From contig CM029366.1 of NCBI GenBank assembly GCA_017165825.1, positions 27,757,159 to 27,821,158 on the forward strand: 64,000 nucleotides of DNA, given 5' to 3'. How positions within the stretch are numbered: the first letter of the stretch is position 1; each line of letters starts with the position of its first letter. Source of the DNA: Hepsetus odoe (taxonomy: Eukaryota; Chordata; Actinopteri; Characiformes; Hepsetidae). This document shows positions 50,986 through 61,064 of the stretch, piece after piece. The translations under genes and the position numbers were made by a program. The notes under the pieces are model-generated. The model ran no database searches and was not told where the DNA came from. It was given only the letters and a program-made list of their open reading frames with translations.

Positions 50986-51252
50986 CCTAAGATGGGAAAC
51001 AATGTGAGAAATGACATAAGTCCCACATTAAAATATTAACTTGCAGCTAATCGGGAAACAGGTCACACTCAGTGTTCATGTGAAAAACAACAAATCCTAA
51101 GATTTCTGAATTTTATATGTAGTGGCTGTGTGTTTGTGTACTGGCCATATCTGAGTCCTAATCCGTGCCGAATGATCCTGGATCAGCCTCTTGAACCACA
51201 GCTCTGCCATTCAGATCAGATTTAGAAGAGAGTTTAAACACTTTGCACCAAC

Positions 51253-51256
51253 ACTC

Positions 51257-51287
<31 letters not shown>

Positions 51288-51339
51288 CCCTCTCTCTCTC
51301 TCTCCTCTCTCTCCCTCTCTCTCTCTCTCTCCTCTCTCT

Positions 51340-51383
<44 letters not shown>

Positions 51384-51403
51384 CTCCCTCTCTCTCTCTC
51401 CTC

Positions 51404-51435
<32 letters not shown>

Positions 51436-51480
51436 CCTCTCTCCCTCTCTCTCTCTCTGTCTCTGTCTCTCCTTCTCTCA

Positions 51481-51523
<43 letters not shown>
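51253..51523. repeat. Long (CT)n polypyrimidine tract
   Basis: About 270 bp of almost pure tc/ctcc repeats on plus. Frames on both strands are low-complexity and not genes. Such tracts can form triplex DNA. Confidence 0.95.
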
Positions 51524-51525
<2 letters not shown>

Positions 51526-52639
51526 GCATCAGCACGGTTGGTCAACTCGCCTCAGCGATTCAGCTATTGGTCCGTGCTTCTTTGCTTTCGCAGGACACAC
51601 ATCAAATAACTGACTCTCATCCCACTAACAACTGAGTCAAGGCCGGTACACATTCATCACCGACTGACATTCGAAACCAGACATGCTGATATTCAACAAA
51701 ATTCTATACTGCACCCACATTCAACACAAATAAACTTGTTATTGTCAACATAAAATATAATTAATATGCCATCACTACATTCCAGTTGTAGCGTCACCAA
51801 AGATTTTTTAGACATAAAGTGCAACACTAATTTGACTACACCGTCTCAGTCTAATCCCATGCTGCATTTGATGTTTGTTCACTTGGTCTGAGCACTTTTA
51901 CTCTTTACATTACCACTCCCAGTGCTATCCATAGACCTACTACCTGTCCCCAAAAAAATCCAAAGGGGAAAATTCATTGTTTCAATTAGAACTATCAAAA
52001 ATATATACGTATAAACAAATCAGGTTTCAGAAATGACTGGAGATGCTGTGCCATTAACAATGAAAAGATTAGATATTTAGGTTTCTATTCAATTCTATTT
52101 TTGCTTCCTGGTGAAATGCAGAGTTAGGTAACATTAAAATTCACTGCCTATGAGTTTGGTGTCATACAAGGTAGAAAGCTCAAATGAGTGAAGAACTCTT
52201 TCATAGACACTTGTGTATTTACTCTTAATGGCCAAGTGTCCATGTATCCATGCCTATTAGTGAATTCCCTTACGACCACCAATATCTGAAACAGATGTTC
52301 AACTGGACACACTCAGCTTATATAATCTCCAGAGGAAATCATTAATGAGCCAGACATGAGCCTGCACTGGCAAAAATGAGTAATGTAGCATCTCTGTCCA
52401 CTGAGTACAAACAATATAAATGTAGCCTCAAAGAATAAACAGTGTCCTTAATGAAAATTAAATACATACAAAAAACATAACCTTATAACTTTATGCGTTA
52501 AAAACACAATAAGAGGCCTGGATTCAAGGGTGTACAGAACGAATGGAGTGAAACAGAATATTAAAAATCTATTATAAATATACAGAAGATGTGAGGGGTA
52601 CCAGTGAGAGTTTGGTACCTTTTTATGTCAGTGCCAAGT

Positions 52640-52840
52640 GTCCGCTTGAGGGCATCCAGTATTGGGGTGTATTAATTTCCAATATCCTTGGGATGAGTCG
52701 GCGTGGCTTTTATGACCCAGAACGAATCATCCAGCATCAGTACTTGACTTCACTAATGCTCTTGCGGGTGAATGCAGTTAAAATGCTCACAGCGATGTTC
52801 TAGTGCCAAGCCCAGAAGATGAGAGACTGACCCTGCAGCA
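52640..52840 (+). mobile_element. DNA-transposon transposase C-terminal remnant
   Basis: A plus-strand frame with GFYDPERIIQHQYLTSLMLL followed by RVNAVKMLTAMF, then cccagaagatgag, resembles the C-terminal end of a widespread fish DNA transposon (QHQ-LTSLTLL motif). Short and isolated in arhgap9 intron 1. Confidence 0.5.
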
Positions 52841-55039
52841 AAAGACAAACGAGGGACAAACTTCAAACTAATACCCTTGATTTCAGAACAAATGTTGATT
52901 GAGCAAATGTCTACAAAAACATCTGGGATGAGTCTTTATGAGACACAGGCGAGGGGAAAGCTTTCAGAACTGAGAAATTAGGATTTTTTTCATATCAATG
53001 CATTAACATCCATCCCTATCCCAGAATTATTGGCACCTTTTTAAAATGAAACAATAAAAGGTTATAAGCAATATCATTATTGTTTGATGGTTTGATGTTA
53101 CATTTGAAATATATGAGAAATCTAATCTTTAGATAGGGTGCTTTCATTCAGATGTTCTCTAAGATTTTAAATGTAAGAGCTAATCAACATGAATAACAAG
53201 TACACTCATTTTTACTAAGGGCACTCATGCACTGAGTATGGTAAGTGGAAAATGAAGCCCATAAGGCACCATGAGAAGGTAATTATAACACACTCACATT
53301 TCTACAATGCACTAATCCAGTATGTTGTGTCTCTGTAAGCACTGTGCCTGCAAAATAGGCCAATCAATTGAATCAGCAGTCCGATAGATGATAATGAATT
53401 GCTGCACAGAGACCAAAGCCACCCTCCTCCTAAATGAACCAAACCATACTATCAAGCCTCACCCTGGGGAGGTTTTATGTGTGTGTTGTGTCTGGGTATT
53501 TGTTTGTAGATCACAGATCACTCGTAAACTGATCTGAAACCTCATCACAATAGAACCACATAGACATACCCGTACAAATACGCATACATGCCCATGCAAA
53601 AAAAAAAGTAAAAATCATTTAATTTCTCAGACAGCAACTCGCTCCAGGGAGTGTACAAATGCAACAATCTTTGCATCACATCGAGCAATATTCTACCCTC
53701 ACCAGTGAACCACCAATCAGCAGCGGCCAAAGACCTCTGAAGCAATCCTATTGGGCTGTTCAGACTCTTGGCATGGTAACTGAAAACGTAGGAGAGAAGA
53801 ACAAAACTAAAGTGCTGGAGCAGAGCGACAGTTGTTCAATCAGGCACTGAGAAAGTGGTCCAACGGTCAGCCACAGACTTCACTGCTGAAAGAGAACCGG
53901 GTGTGAAAAATCCCTAATGTCAATATGCAAAGAGTGATACAGTGCTATTGGTACTTCTCTCTTTAGTTGCCTCTACTCTTCACTTCACTACCTCCGACAC
54001 ATCCTGCTCCTGCTCATGATCCTTTATGTGGCAGGTCTATATCATAATACACAAATGATGTGTGTGCACTTGTTTGCATGATCTGGTCTGAGAGGGAGCT
54101 GAGATAACCAGCTGTACAATAGTGATATACATGTCACAGGACCATAATAATAAAAGAATACTGCAGCGCGCTATCTCTGTTAATGAATCTCTGATAATGC
54201 ATCATATTTTTCAGATGCAGCACAAGGAGATAAGCCTGCAGTGCATGAATGAGTGCAGCTTGATTATGTCGTCTATGGTGTGTGTGTACAGGAGAGGAGG
54301 GAGCACGTGTCAGTGTGATTTTTCCATTACAGGGTTTGAGCACCGAGATGAGGCTGAGCTCACGGCACCATATCAGCATCCACATCGATCCGGGTGGAGA
54401 GAGAGAGGGGTGGGGGGGGAGGTTGGTATTGTTACCATCAAATTATAATTCAAATTTTGCCCTTATGGACAGTGTCCAATACTGACAACAAATACTTTTC
54501 TTGAATTAATATACTTTTAAAAGACTTGTTAGCAAGTTATTAAGAAAACATATTTTCAGTACCTTTTCTGAGCTTCATACACGTAGTTAAGAGATTCAGG
54601 AACTGGCGTGTTACACGCATAATGTCTCTTATAGGTTTAAAAGAAAGAGATGTTTTTATGTGGCCTATTGGATACAAAGTACTATAACAGTGATTCACAT
54701 ACAAATCTCTCAGGCACACACACACACACATACACACACACAGTGTGTTTGTTTTTTTCACTTTAGCATGTGGGCTCAATCAGTATGTAACTGGCTATAA
54801 CGAGTGACAATATTTAAAATTTAATTAGATTATATATTGTTTTTAAATATTTAAAAATAAGAAATGGCTCAAAAGACTTGTTCATTTTAAATATGTATTT
54901 TTTTTTCATTTTAAATAATTAATAATTAAACATTTCAATTTGGACGGTTTCTATTGTATATATTCATCTGTCATAGTTCACTACAATGAAGTGCATTATT
55001 AAGTCGTTGATAGAGGCCACAGTTTCTTTAAAAGCTAAA

Positions 55040-55215
55040 AATGAAATGAAATGAATGAAAATCCTTGTGCTGGTACACACACTGTGAGCAGTGAGCAGTG
55101 AATTTGTCCTCTGCATTTAACCCATCCAAACACACCAGCAACAGGAGCAGTGCTGGGGTCAGTACCTTACAAGGGTATCTCAGGGTTAACTGCTGCTCGA
55201 ACCCACAACCTTCCT
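55040..55215 (-). mobile_element. tRNA-derived SINE related to family 2, truncated
   Basis: Plus strand shows the tail (ctctgcatttaacccatcca), the core (gtcagtaccttacaagggta) and gctcgaacccacaacct at the B box. The tRNA 5' head is missing or unrecognisable. Confidence 0.6.
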
Positions 55216-55593
55216 AAAGTCTTTTTTTGTGCTGCTCCAGTTCCCCCTCCCTGTTCTGGAGGTTGAAGCATATACACGACAAAACCAACACATGGAACAG
55301 AATGAAAATGTAATATACAGGATGGGCCTTTTAAAACATCTTGCTGAATCAGTGTCTTTAGGGTTAAAAACTCTCAAAAATAACTAGACTTTTGCTGGAT
55401 AATCTGAATACTTTAACACCGGCCTGTGATTGATTAATCCAATATCATTATTCAAGTAATATCACTATAATATAATACAATGTATTGTGCAGCTCTTATT
55501 CTTAATATACTAAACTCATAAGGGTGTTTATCTTAGATTTACAGGACCATTTCATCTTTGGTGTTAGTGTGGTAATACTTTCTGATATCCATG

Positions 55594-55596
<3 letters not shown>

Positions 55597-55681
<85 letters not shown>
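55597..55681. repeat. (CA)n microsatellite
   Basis: An uninterrupted run of about 42 CA units in arhgap9 intron 1. Confidence 0.98.
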
Positions 55682-55682
<1 letters not shown>

Positions 55683-57699
55683 CTAATGCGAAACTGCTGG
55701 TCACTTTAAAACGATACACATATGACAGCATGGCACAAAGTGGATCAGTCCAGAAATGTAGCAGCATATTCAGTTCAGTGTGACTGTGCGTCAATTTGCA
55801 TGTGAGTGTGTGTGAGCGTGTGTGTTCCTGCATATAGGGTCAGTGCAGTCACCACATTATCACATCCTCCTTACAAGAGGTCGGTCTGCTTTGCCCTGTT
55901 TTTAGAGAGACAGGACGGATGTAAGAAAACTCTATGCATGCTCACTGCCCCAGTCGAACTTCAGTCAAACTGAAACTGTGTGCGTGTGTGCGTGTGTGCG
56001 CGTGTGCGTGTGTGTGTGGGTGGGGGGGGTCTTGAGGTTCTGAAACATTGGCGGCCACATCCTTTTTCCCATGTCAAAACATTCATAGCTATTTGGGAGT
56101 GCAGGACTGGGTCCACTAAAACATTCTGGATTATCTGATACTGAGAATTGTCTGATACTCAGTCAGTCATGCTCGTTCCAGATCTAGACAGCTCACTGGC
56201 TTCTACAAGCATTTATTCAACTCAGCCTTTCTTGATTACTCTGAAATTCGTCACAGTCAGAAAACACACTCTTCCAAAACCTCATTCATTTCTTTTTTAA
56301 GCCACAACCACTTTAGATTTTATGTAGAAAGGGGTCGAGAAGTTTCAGCGAGGTGTCATCGCAAATACGTCATGCCGTGCTTTCCTGAGAAGACCAGGAT
56401 ATGAGATCTTCTAGAAAAGTTAAAGGTTGTGTCAGAAAAAATGACCAATTATGAAGAGCCTGTAACTAGAAGCAGTGTATTTATTCCCTGTGCAGTTTCT
56501 ACAGTGACGTGTGATATAAACACCATTATTTTATTTTTTGAATTAACAGGGCAAGCTATTTCAATGAAGAATTTTGAGAAACATTTAGTTTTGATGCATA
56601 TACTATACTTAATACTTTTATATACTTTAATATACTTTTTCAAGCCTTGTTTAAGGTTAGAATTAGGATTTGATTTAGGGGTTAAGATTAAGGTGGGGGT
56701 TGGGTTGGATTTAGTATAACTTTATATTATAAAGTTCACAGATATTTAGTTTGAGGTGCTGAGCATCTGCAAAGCATCTACAGTGGACCAGTCAAAGAAC
56801 GTGGAGTCCCATTTTTAATGGAACAGATAAAAACATCCCTCCTTGACTTTTTAGTCTATTTTAAGTTTTGCAAGCCGCACAGTTTTAGCAAAAAAAGAAA
56901 CTATTGTGATGCATTTCATGATTCGTGACCTTTCATTTTGTCATATTGCCCCACTCTCAGTCCGGACTGCCAGAGGGCACTTTGTTTTTTTCAGCCTTGT
57001 GCAGCAATTATGCAACATTACAGACTCCAGTGCTCTTACATAAAAGTGCTCTTGCCCCTGGTACTTTAGCACCCCGGAGCCGTGCCACTCTGCAGATTAT
57101 CCCCTCATGTGGGCTGCCCTGTCCACCTGCCCCTCTTTCCCATCTTCCTCTCGTCCCATCCAGAGACACACACACACACACACACACACACAATGGCCTC
57201 AATGGCCCAATTGTGTTTCTTTTCTTTTTTTTTTTTTTTTTTTTCTGAAGATACAAATAAATCTATACTGACAGCACTAGTCCCTCATGTGTGTGTTTTG
57301 TTTTTGGTTTTTTTTTTGTTGTTTTTTTTGCTTTGTTAGACTGCAGAGAGAAAAGTCAGAGTGTTTCTAATATTAAGTCAGACCTTTCAGAAAAAAAGTA
57401 GATAAGACTTTGCAAATATTGTCCGGCAGCAGCAGCTCCCCCCCTGAGAGTCTGCAGGAGGCAAATAAGCAGAGCTGCCTGTGGAGACTGTCCCAGAAAA
57501 GCACTGTCAAGCCCAATGTGCTGCCAGACTGTCGGAAAAAGCACACCCGTTACACTTGGCAATTTTCTTCGGACTCCCTCCTCATAATGTGTCCCATGAA
57601 TATAACAAAGTTCAGCGATTTGTAAGCAGATAAGTAGTTTTCTCCCTCCCACTACCGTGCTGTTATTCACAGCTTCACGTCATCAGGGCTAAAACGAAA

Positions 57700-57935
57700 G
57701 GAAGGCGAGCAGAGCCGCTAAAAGACTTTAAACAGCGATCAAGGTGCGTTAAACTCACCCGGGCTGCAGGTGCGTCCGCGGCGGTAATAAACTGAGCAGC
57801 GCTCTCAGCCGGTCACCCCTCCTCCTCCCCCTGCCCCTCCCCCTGCCCCTCCTCCCCGTCCCGAGCGAGAACCTGTTAGTCCCCTGTCACGTGACGGGCT
57901 GTGTTCCAAATCGCGTCACTGAGGGCACTAGTGCA
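57700..57935 (-). promoter_or_regulatory. arhgap9: CpG-rich promoter region of arhgap9 with an E-box palindrome
   Basis: Locally GC- and CpG-rich in an AT-rich surround, with tandem cccctgccc blocks (SP/KLF-like) and GTCACGTGAC at 57886-57895. The latter is a perfect 10-bp palindrome of the CLEAR/USF/TFE type. Promoter role is inferred from the adjacent donor. Confidence 0.45.
57760..57900 (-). other. arhgap9: Probable non-coding first exon of arhgap9
   Basis: On the minus strand a GC-rich segment ends in a strong donor, gtgagt at 57758-57753, with no other gene nearby to use it. It would give arhgap9 a first intron of about 13.5 kb to the acceptor at 44217. The upstream boundary is arbitrary. 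Confidence 0.5.
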
Positions 57936-58269
57936 GAAAGGAAACTGCAGCGCTTGTGTAAATCCGCTATTTCTAAATCTGCTCACTGTAGTTTCTCTCT
58001 CACTGCCTTTGAGGAACCGAGATGGTGAATTGGCTTGTTGGCCATTATATCAAGAATGAACATCCCTCTTTTCACACTACAGGCCAAAGGGCCATTTAAA
58101 CTAGTGAACCAAAGTGCAACCTTTGTCACCAACATGACAGGTCAGTTCTCTCCCTCCGCCCAACATGCTGGTGCCATGTCCAACATCTCCAACTTTATCC
58201 CCTTTTAACTGTTCTTCTTCTTCCTCCTGCTCCAGTTCTGAGGAGGCGCTCCTTGTCCCCCAGCCTCCT

Positions 58270-58514
58270 GAAAGTGAAGTGAAAGTGACTGTTCTTGTCA
58301 TCATGAAACACAGCACCACGAAATTCAACCTGTGCATTTTACCCACACCCACACACACACACGTGCAGCAGGGGGCAGCTATTGAAAGCGACCAGAGAGC
58401 AGTGATGGGGACAGTACCTTGCTTACAGGGGGAACTCAGGGCAACATACTCGTCTGAGATTTGAACCCACAACCTTCTGATCCTGGGGTCAACTCCCTAA
58501 CCACTAGGCCACCG
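58270..58514 (-). mobile_element. tRNA-derived SINE, family 2
   Basis: Minus-strand copy: tail gtgaaagtgactgttcttgt, middle gtgcagcagggggcagctat, B box gatttgaacccacaacc, head ccctaaccactaggccacc. It abuts the Tc1-like terminus at 58540. Confidence 0.85.
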
Positions 58515-58537
58515 GTATATATATATATATATACACA

Positions 58538-58830
58538 GTACTGTGCAAAAGTTTTAGGCAGGTGTGAAAAAATGCTGTAAACAAGGTGTTATTTATTTAT
58601 TTTCATCAATCAACAAAAAGCAGTGAATGAACAAAAGAGAAATCTAAATCAAATCAATATTTGGTGTGACCACCCTTTGCCTTCAAAACAGCATCAGTTC
58701 TTCTAGGTAAACTTGCACACAGTTTTTGAAGGAACTTGGCTGGTAGGTTGTTCAGAACATGACTGTGTTTCAACCTCCGTGTGACATTGATGATCATCAG
58801 TACCTGTTTGGTAAAATTGGTTGATCATAC
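58538..58830. mobile_element. Tc1/mariner-like terminal fragment
   Basis: Starts beside a (TA)n run with cagtactgtgcaaaagtttt and aggcaggtgtgaaaaaatgc, a common fish mariner-type terminus. It continues with tttggtgtgaccaccctttg. No opposite terminus was seen. Confidence 0.6.
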
Positions 58831-58942
58831 ACTATAATCCTACAGAATCCCTGATATAGAGATAAATAGATATTTTATTTAGCATATTCTTTCCAATAGC
58901 ACAACAGAATCAATTCATTTAGAAAAGATCATATCTGAAGGG

Positions 58943-59187
58943 TGGGCGGTGGTGGCCTAGTGGTTCGGGCGTCAGCCACGTGATTGGAGGATCGGGGGTT
59001 CGAACCCCTTCCCAGTGGGTTGCCCTGAGGTACCCTTGAGCAAGGTGCCGTCCCCGTCCCGCTCCTCCCTGCGATGGGCTGGCGACCTGTCCAGGGGTGC
59101 ATCCCCTGTCCTCGCCCTGTGTGTGCTGGGTTGGACGCCGGCACTCCCTCGCGACCCCGTTTGGGACAAGCGGCAGATAATGGATGG
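58943..59187 (+). mobile_element. tRNA-derived SINE, family 1, with 12-bp target-site duplication
   Basis: The same element as 26736-26978 in the opposite orientation. It is flanked by perfect 12-bp direct repeats atatctgaaggg at 58931-58942 and 59188-59199, showing a recent retrotransposition between arhgap9 and mars1. Confidence 0.93.
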
Positions 59188-59429
59188 ATATCTGAAGGGG
59201 GAGATAAATGAACAAGCATCCCAGTCCAAAACAGTTTCCATGAATGATTCCTTTCTTTAACCATTTAAATAAGGAAATGAATAAATAAACCATACATAAT
59301 ACTTATACAATGCTGTGGTGACTCATAAGAAGAATTATGAAGAAAATGAATTATGGATAAGAATGATTGTTATGTTTATTAATTATTACACCTTTGCTTG
59401 TCACTCTTTGTTCAAGAGTTATACTGCGT

Positions 59430-60350
59430 ACTGTCATGTGCACAGCAGCATTTGGTCCAAGCTGTTGTCCAAGATGTTGTGATCTGCAGTGAGAGGAGGG
59501 CTTGAGGAGAACCTGGAGAGATGGAGATCTGCTCTAGAGAGGAGAGGAATGAAAGTGAGTAGGGCAAAGACAGAATACATGAGTGTGAATGAAAGGGAGG
59601 AAAGTGGAGTGGTTAGGATGCAGGGAGTAGAAGTGAAAAAACTTGGGCTGCCCTCTGATGGATGAATGTTCTGTCTGTTGTACTGTCTATTGTTGTCTGC
59701 CTGTTGTCTGCACTTGTTTGCCTTGTCTTGTGTCTTATGCTGTGTCTGATGTCGTCTAATGTGTAGCACCAGGGTCCTGGAGGAACGTTATTTCGTTTCA
59801 CTGTGGCTGAAATGACAATAAAAACCTACTTGACTTGACCTGACAAAAGTGGAGGAATTGAAATACTTGGGATCCACAGTTCAGTGTAACAGACAGTTCT
59901 GTGACTGATGGGTAACAGCAAGGGTGAAAGGTTTACAGAACGGTAGGGAGACCAGCTATGCTATATTGGTTGGAGACAGTGGCGCTGATGAAAAACAGGA
60001 GGCGGCGCTGGAGCTGTCAGAGTTAAAGATGCTGAGATTTTGATTGGGTGTGACGAGGATGGACAGGATTAAAAATGAGTGTATTAGAGGGAGAGCTCGG
60101 GTTGGACGTTTTGGAGACAAAGGTAGAGGGTATAAGGTTGCGTTGGTTTAGATACGTCCAGAGGAGAGACGAAGATTATATTGGGAGGAGGATGTTGAAG
60201 ATGGAGCTCCAGGAAGAGGAAGACCAAAGAGGATGGTGAGAGAGGACATGGAGGTGGCTGGTTTGAAGGAGGAAGATGCAGAAGACAGGAAGAAATGGGA
60301 ACGGTTGACCCCTAAATGTGAGCAGTCGAAAGAAGAAGATGAAGATGACA
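59430..60350 (+). mobile_element. RTE-type LINE 3' fragment, interrupted by a second insertion
   Basis: Plus-strand broken frame: EENLERWRSALERRGMKVSR, KTEYMS, then after the interruption KYLGS-like gaaatacttgggatccac, LGVTRMDRIKN, and GRGRPKRMV. It ends in gaaagaagaagatgaagatg. Several stops and frameshifts are present. The same family as 49894-50400 but in the opposite strand. Confidence 0.75.
59640..59845 (+). mobile_element. Non-LTR 3'-end insertion inside the RTE copy
   Basis: Foreign sequence separates two RTE blocks that join well without it. It ends in gaaatgacaataaaaaccta and cttgacttgacctgac, a tail seen on many short fish non-LTR copies. Target duplications are obscured by A-runs. 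Confidence 0.55.
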
Positions 60351-60599
60351 AAAGTCCAAGCAGTTCCTTTGTCCAATGAACGTCTTATTTTCATATTTTA
60401 AATTCTCATATTATTATTATTATTTGATTTGGGGCATTATTCAGATTCATTGGTTCGTTAGCTTCTATGACTTTAAATAACTGAATAAATTTTTTTTCAG
60501 TGAGTAAATGAAGAGTGAAACGGGCCCTGAGTAAGTAGACTCGTGTAGGGGTCTCGAGTGTTCGGCTCGTGTACACTAGTGTGTAGATTGGAGCGCGGC

Positions 60600-61064
60600 C
60601 TTTGAGGCTCCACCGAGAAGATATTTCTCCATCAAAACTTTTGCTCCGTTAGTAGCAAATGAGTACGTCGTGTTATTTGAATATATGTCTTATTTAACAC
60701 AGTCAAAAGGCATCGTGTAATCGTTTAATTACATCTATTCTCAATCTCTGAGAGATTATATGCTTTGAAATCGCGCTTGAGTGATCAGCGCGTCAACAGA
60801 ACCAGCGACCAATGAGCTCCGCGCACGCGCAGGAACGGCTTCACGACATACGCGGTGGTTTCTGGGTATTGTAGTCCCAGGGACCCCGGTTTTCCATAGG
60901 TTTACGGTGTATTTCCGACACCAAAGAACTACAACATGCTCTCTCGGATTAGAGCCCAGTTGCATCAGCGTGAGGAGGTGGAAAGCCGGTTCAGTTGAAT
61001 GCTGTGTGTTGAGAAGTAGAAACATTCAGAAACGCTGTAGTTTAGAAGAGCGATAAGGGTCCAA
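60600..61064 (+). promoter_or_regulatory. mars1: mars1 promoter and 5'UTR
   Basis: CpG-containing region directly upstream of the mars1 ATG. It contains a CCAAT at about 60808, a perfect NRF1-type motif CGCGCACGCGCA at 60820-60831, a ZNF143-type ctgggtattgtagtcc at about 60862-60877 and a second aactacaacatgc near 60927. A short uORF starts at 60936. NRF1 and ZNF143 motifs are typical of housekeeping promoters. The transcription start is not determinable from sequence. Confidence 0.55.

Larger units (their letters stand above)
44217..57759 (-). other. arhgap9: arhgap9 first intron (about 13.5 kb)
   Basis: Apart from the listed SINE, Tc1 and RTE fragments and the simple repeats, I see no coding exon in this span. 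Additional 5'UTR exons cannot be excluded. Confidence 0.5.

Noticed and set aside
51158..51635. Long open frames on both strands (Arg/Glu-rich and Ser/Leu-rich)
   Set aside because: They are pure products of the (CT)n tract and have no non-repetitive domain.
58960..59015. tRNA gene suggested by B-box GGTTCGAACCCC and similar boxes in the other SINEs
   Set aside because: The sequences fit SINE heads with SINE bodies attached and do not close into a full tRNA cloverleaf; not functional tRNA genes.
58919..59293. Three overlapping open frames of 89-124 codons
   Set aside because: They are translations of the GC-rich SINE at 58943-59187, as are the frames at 26672-27011.
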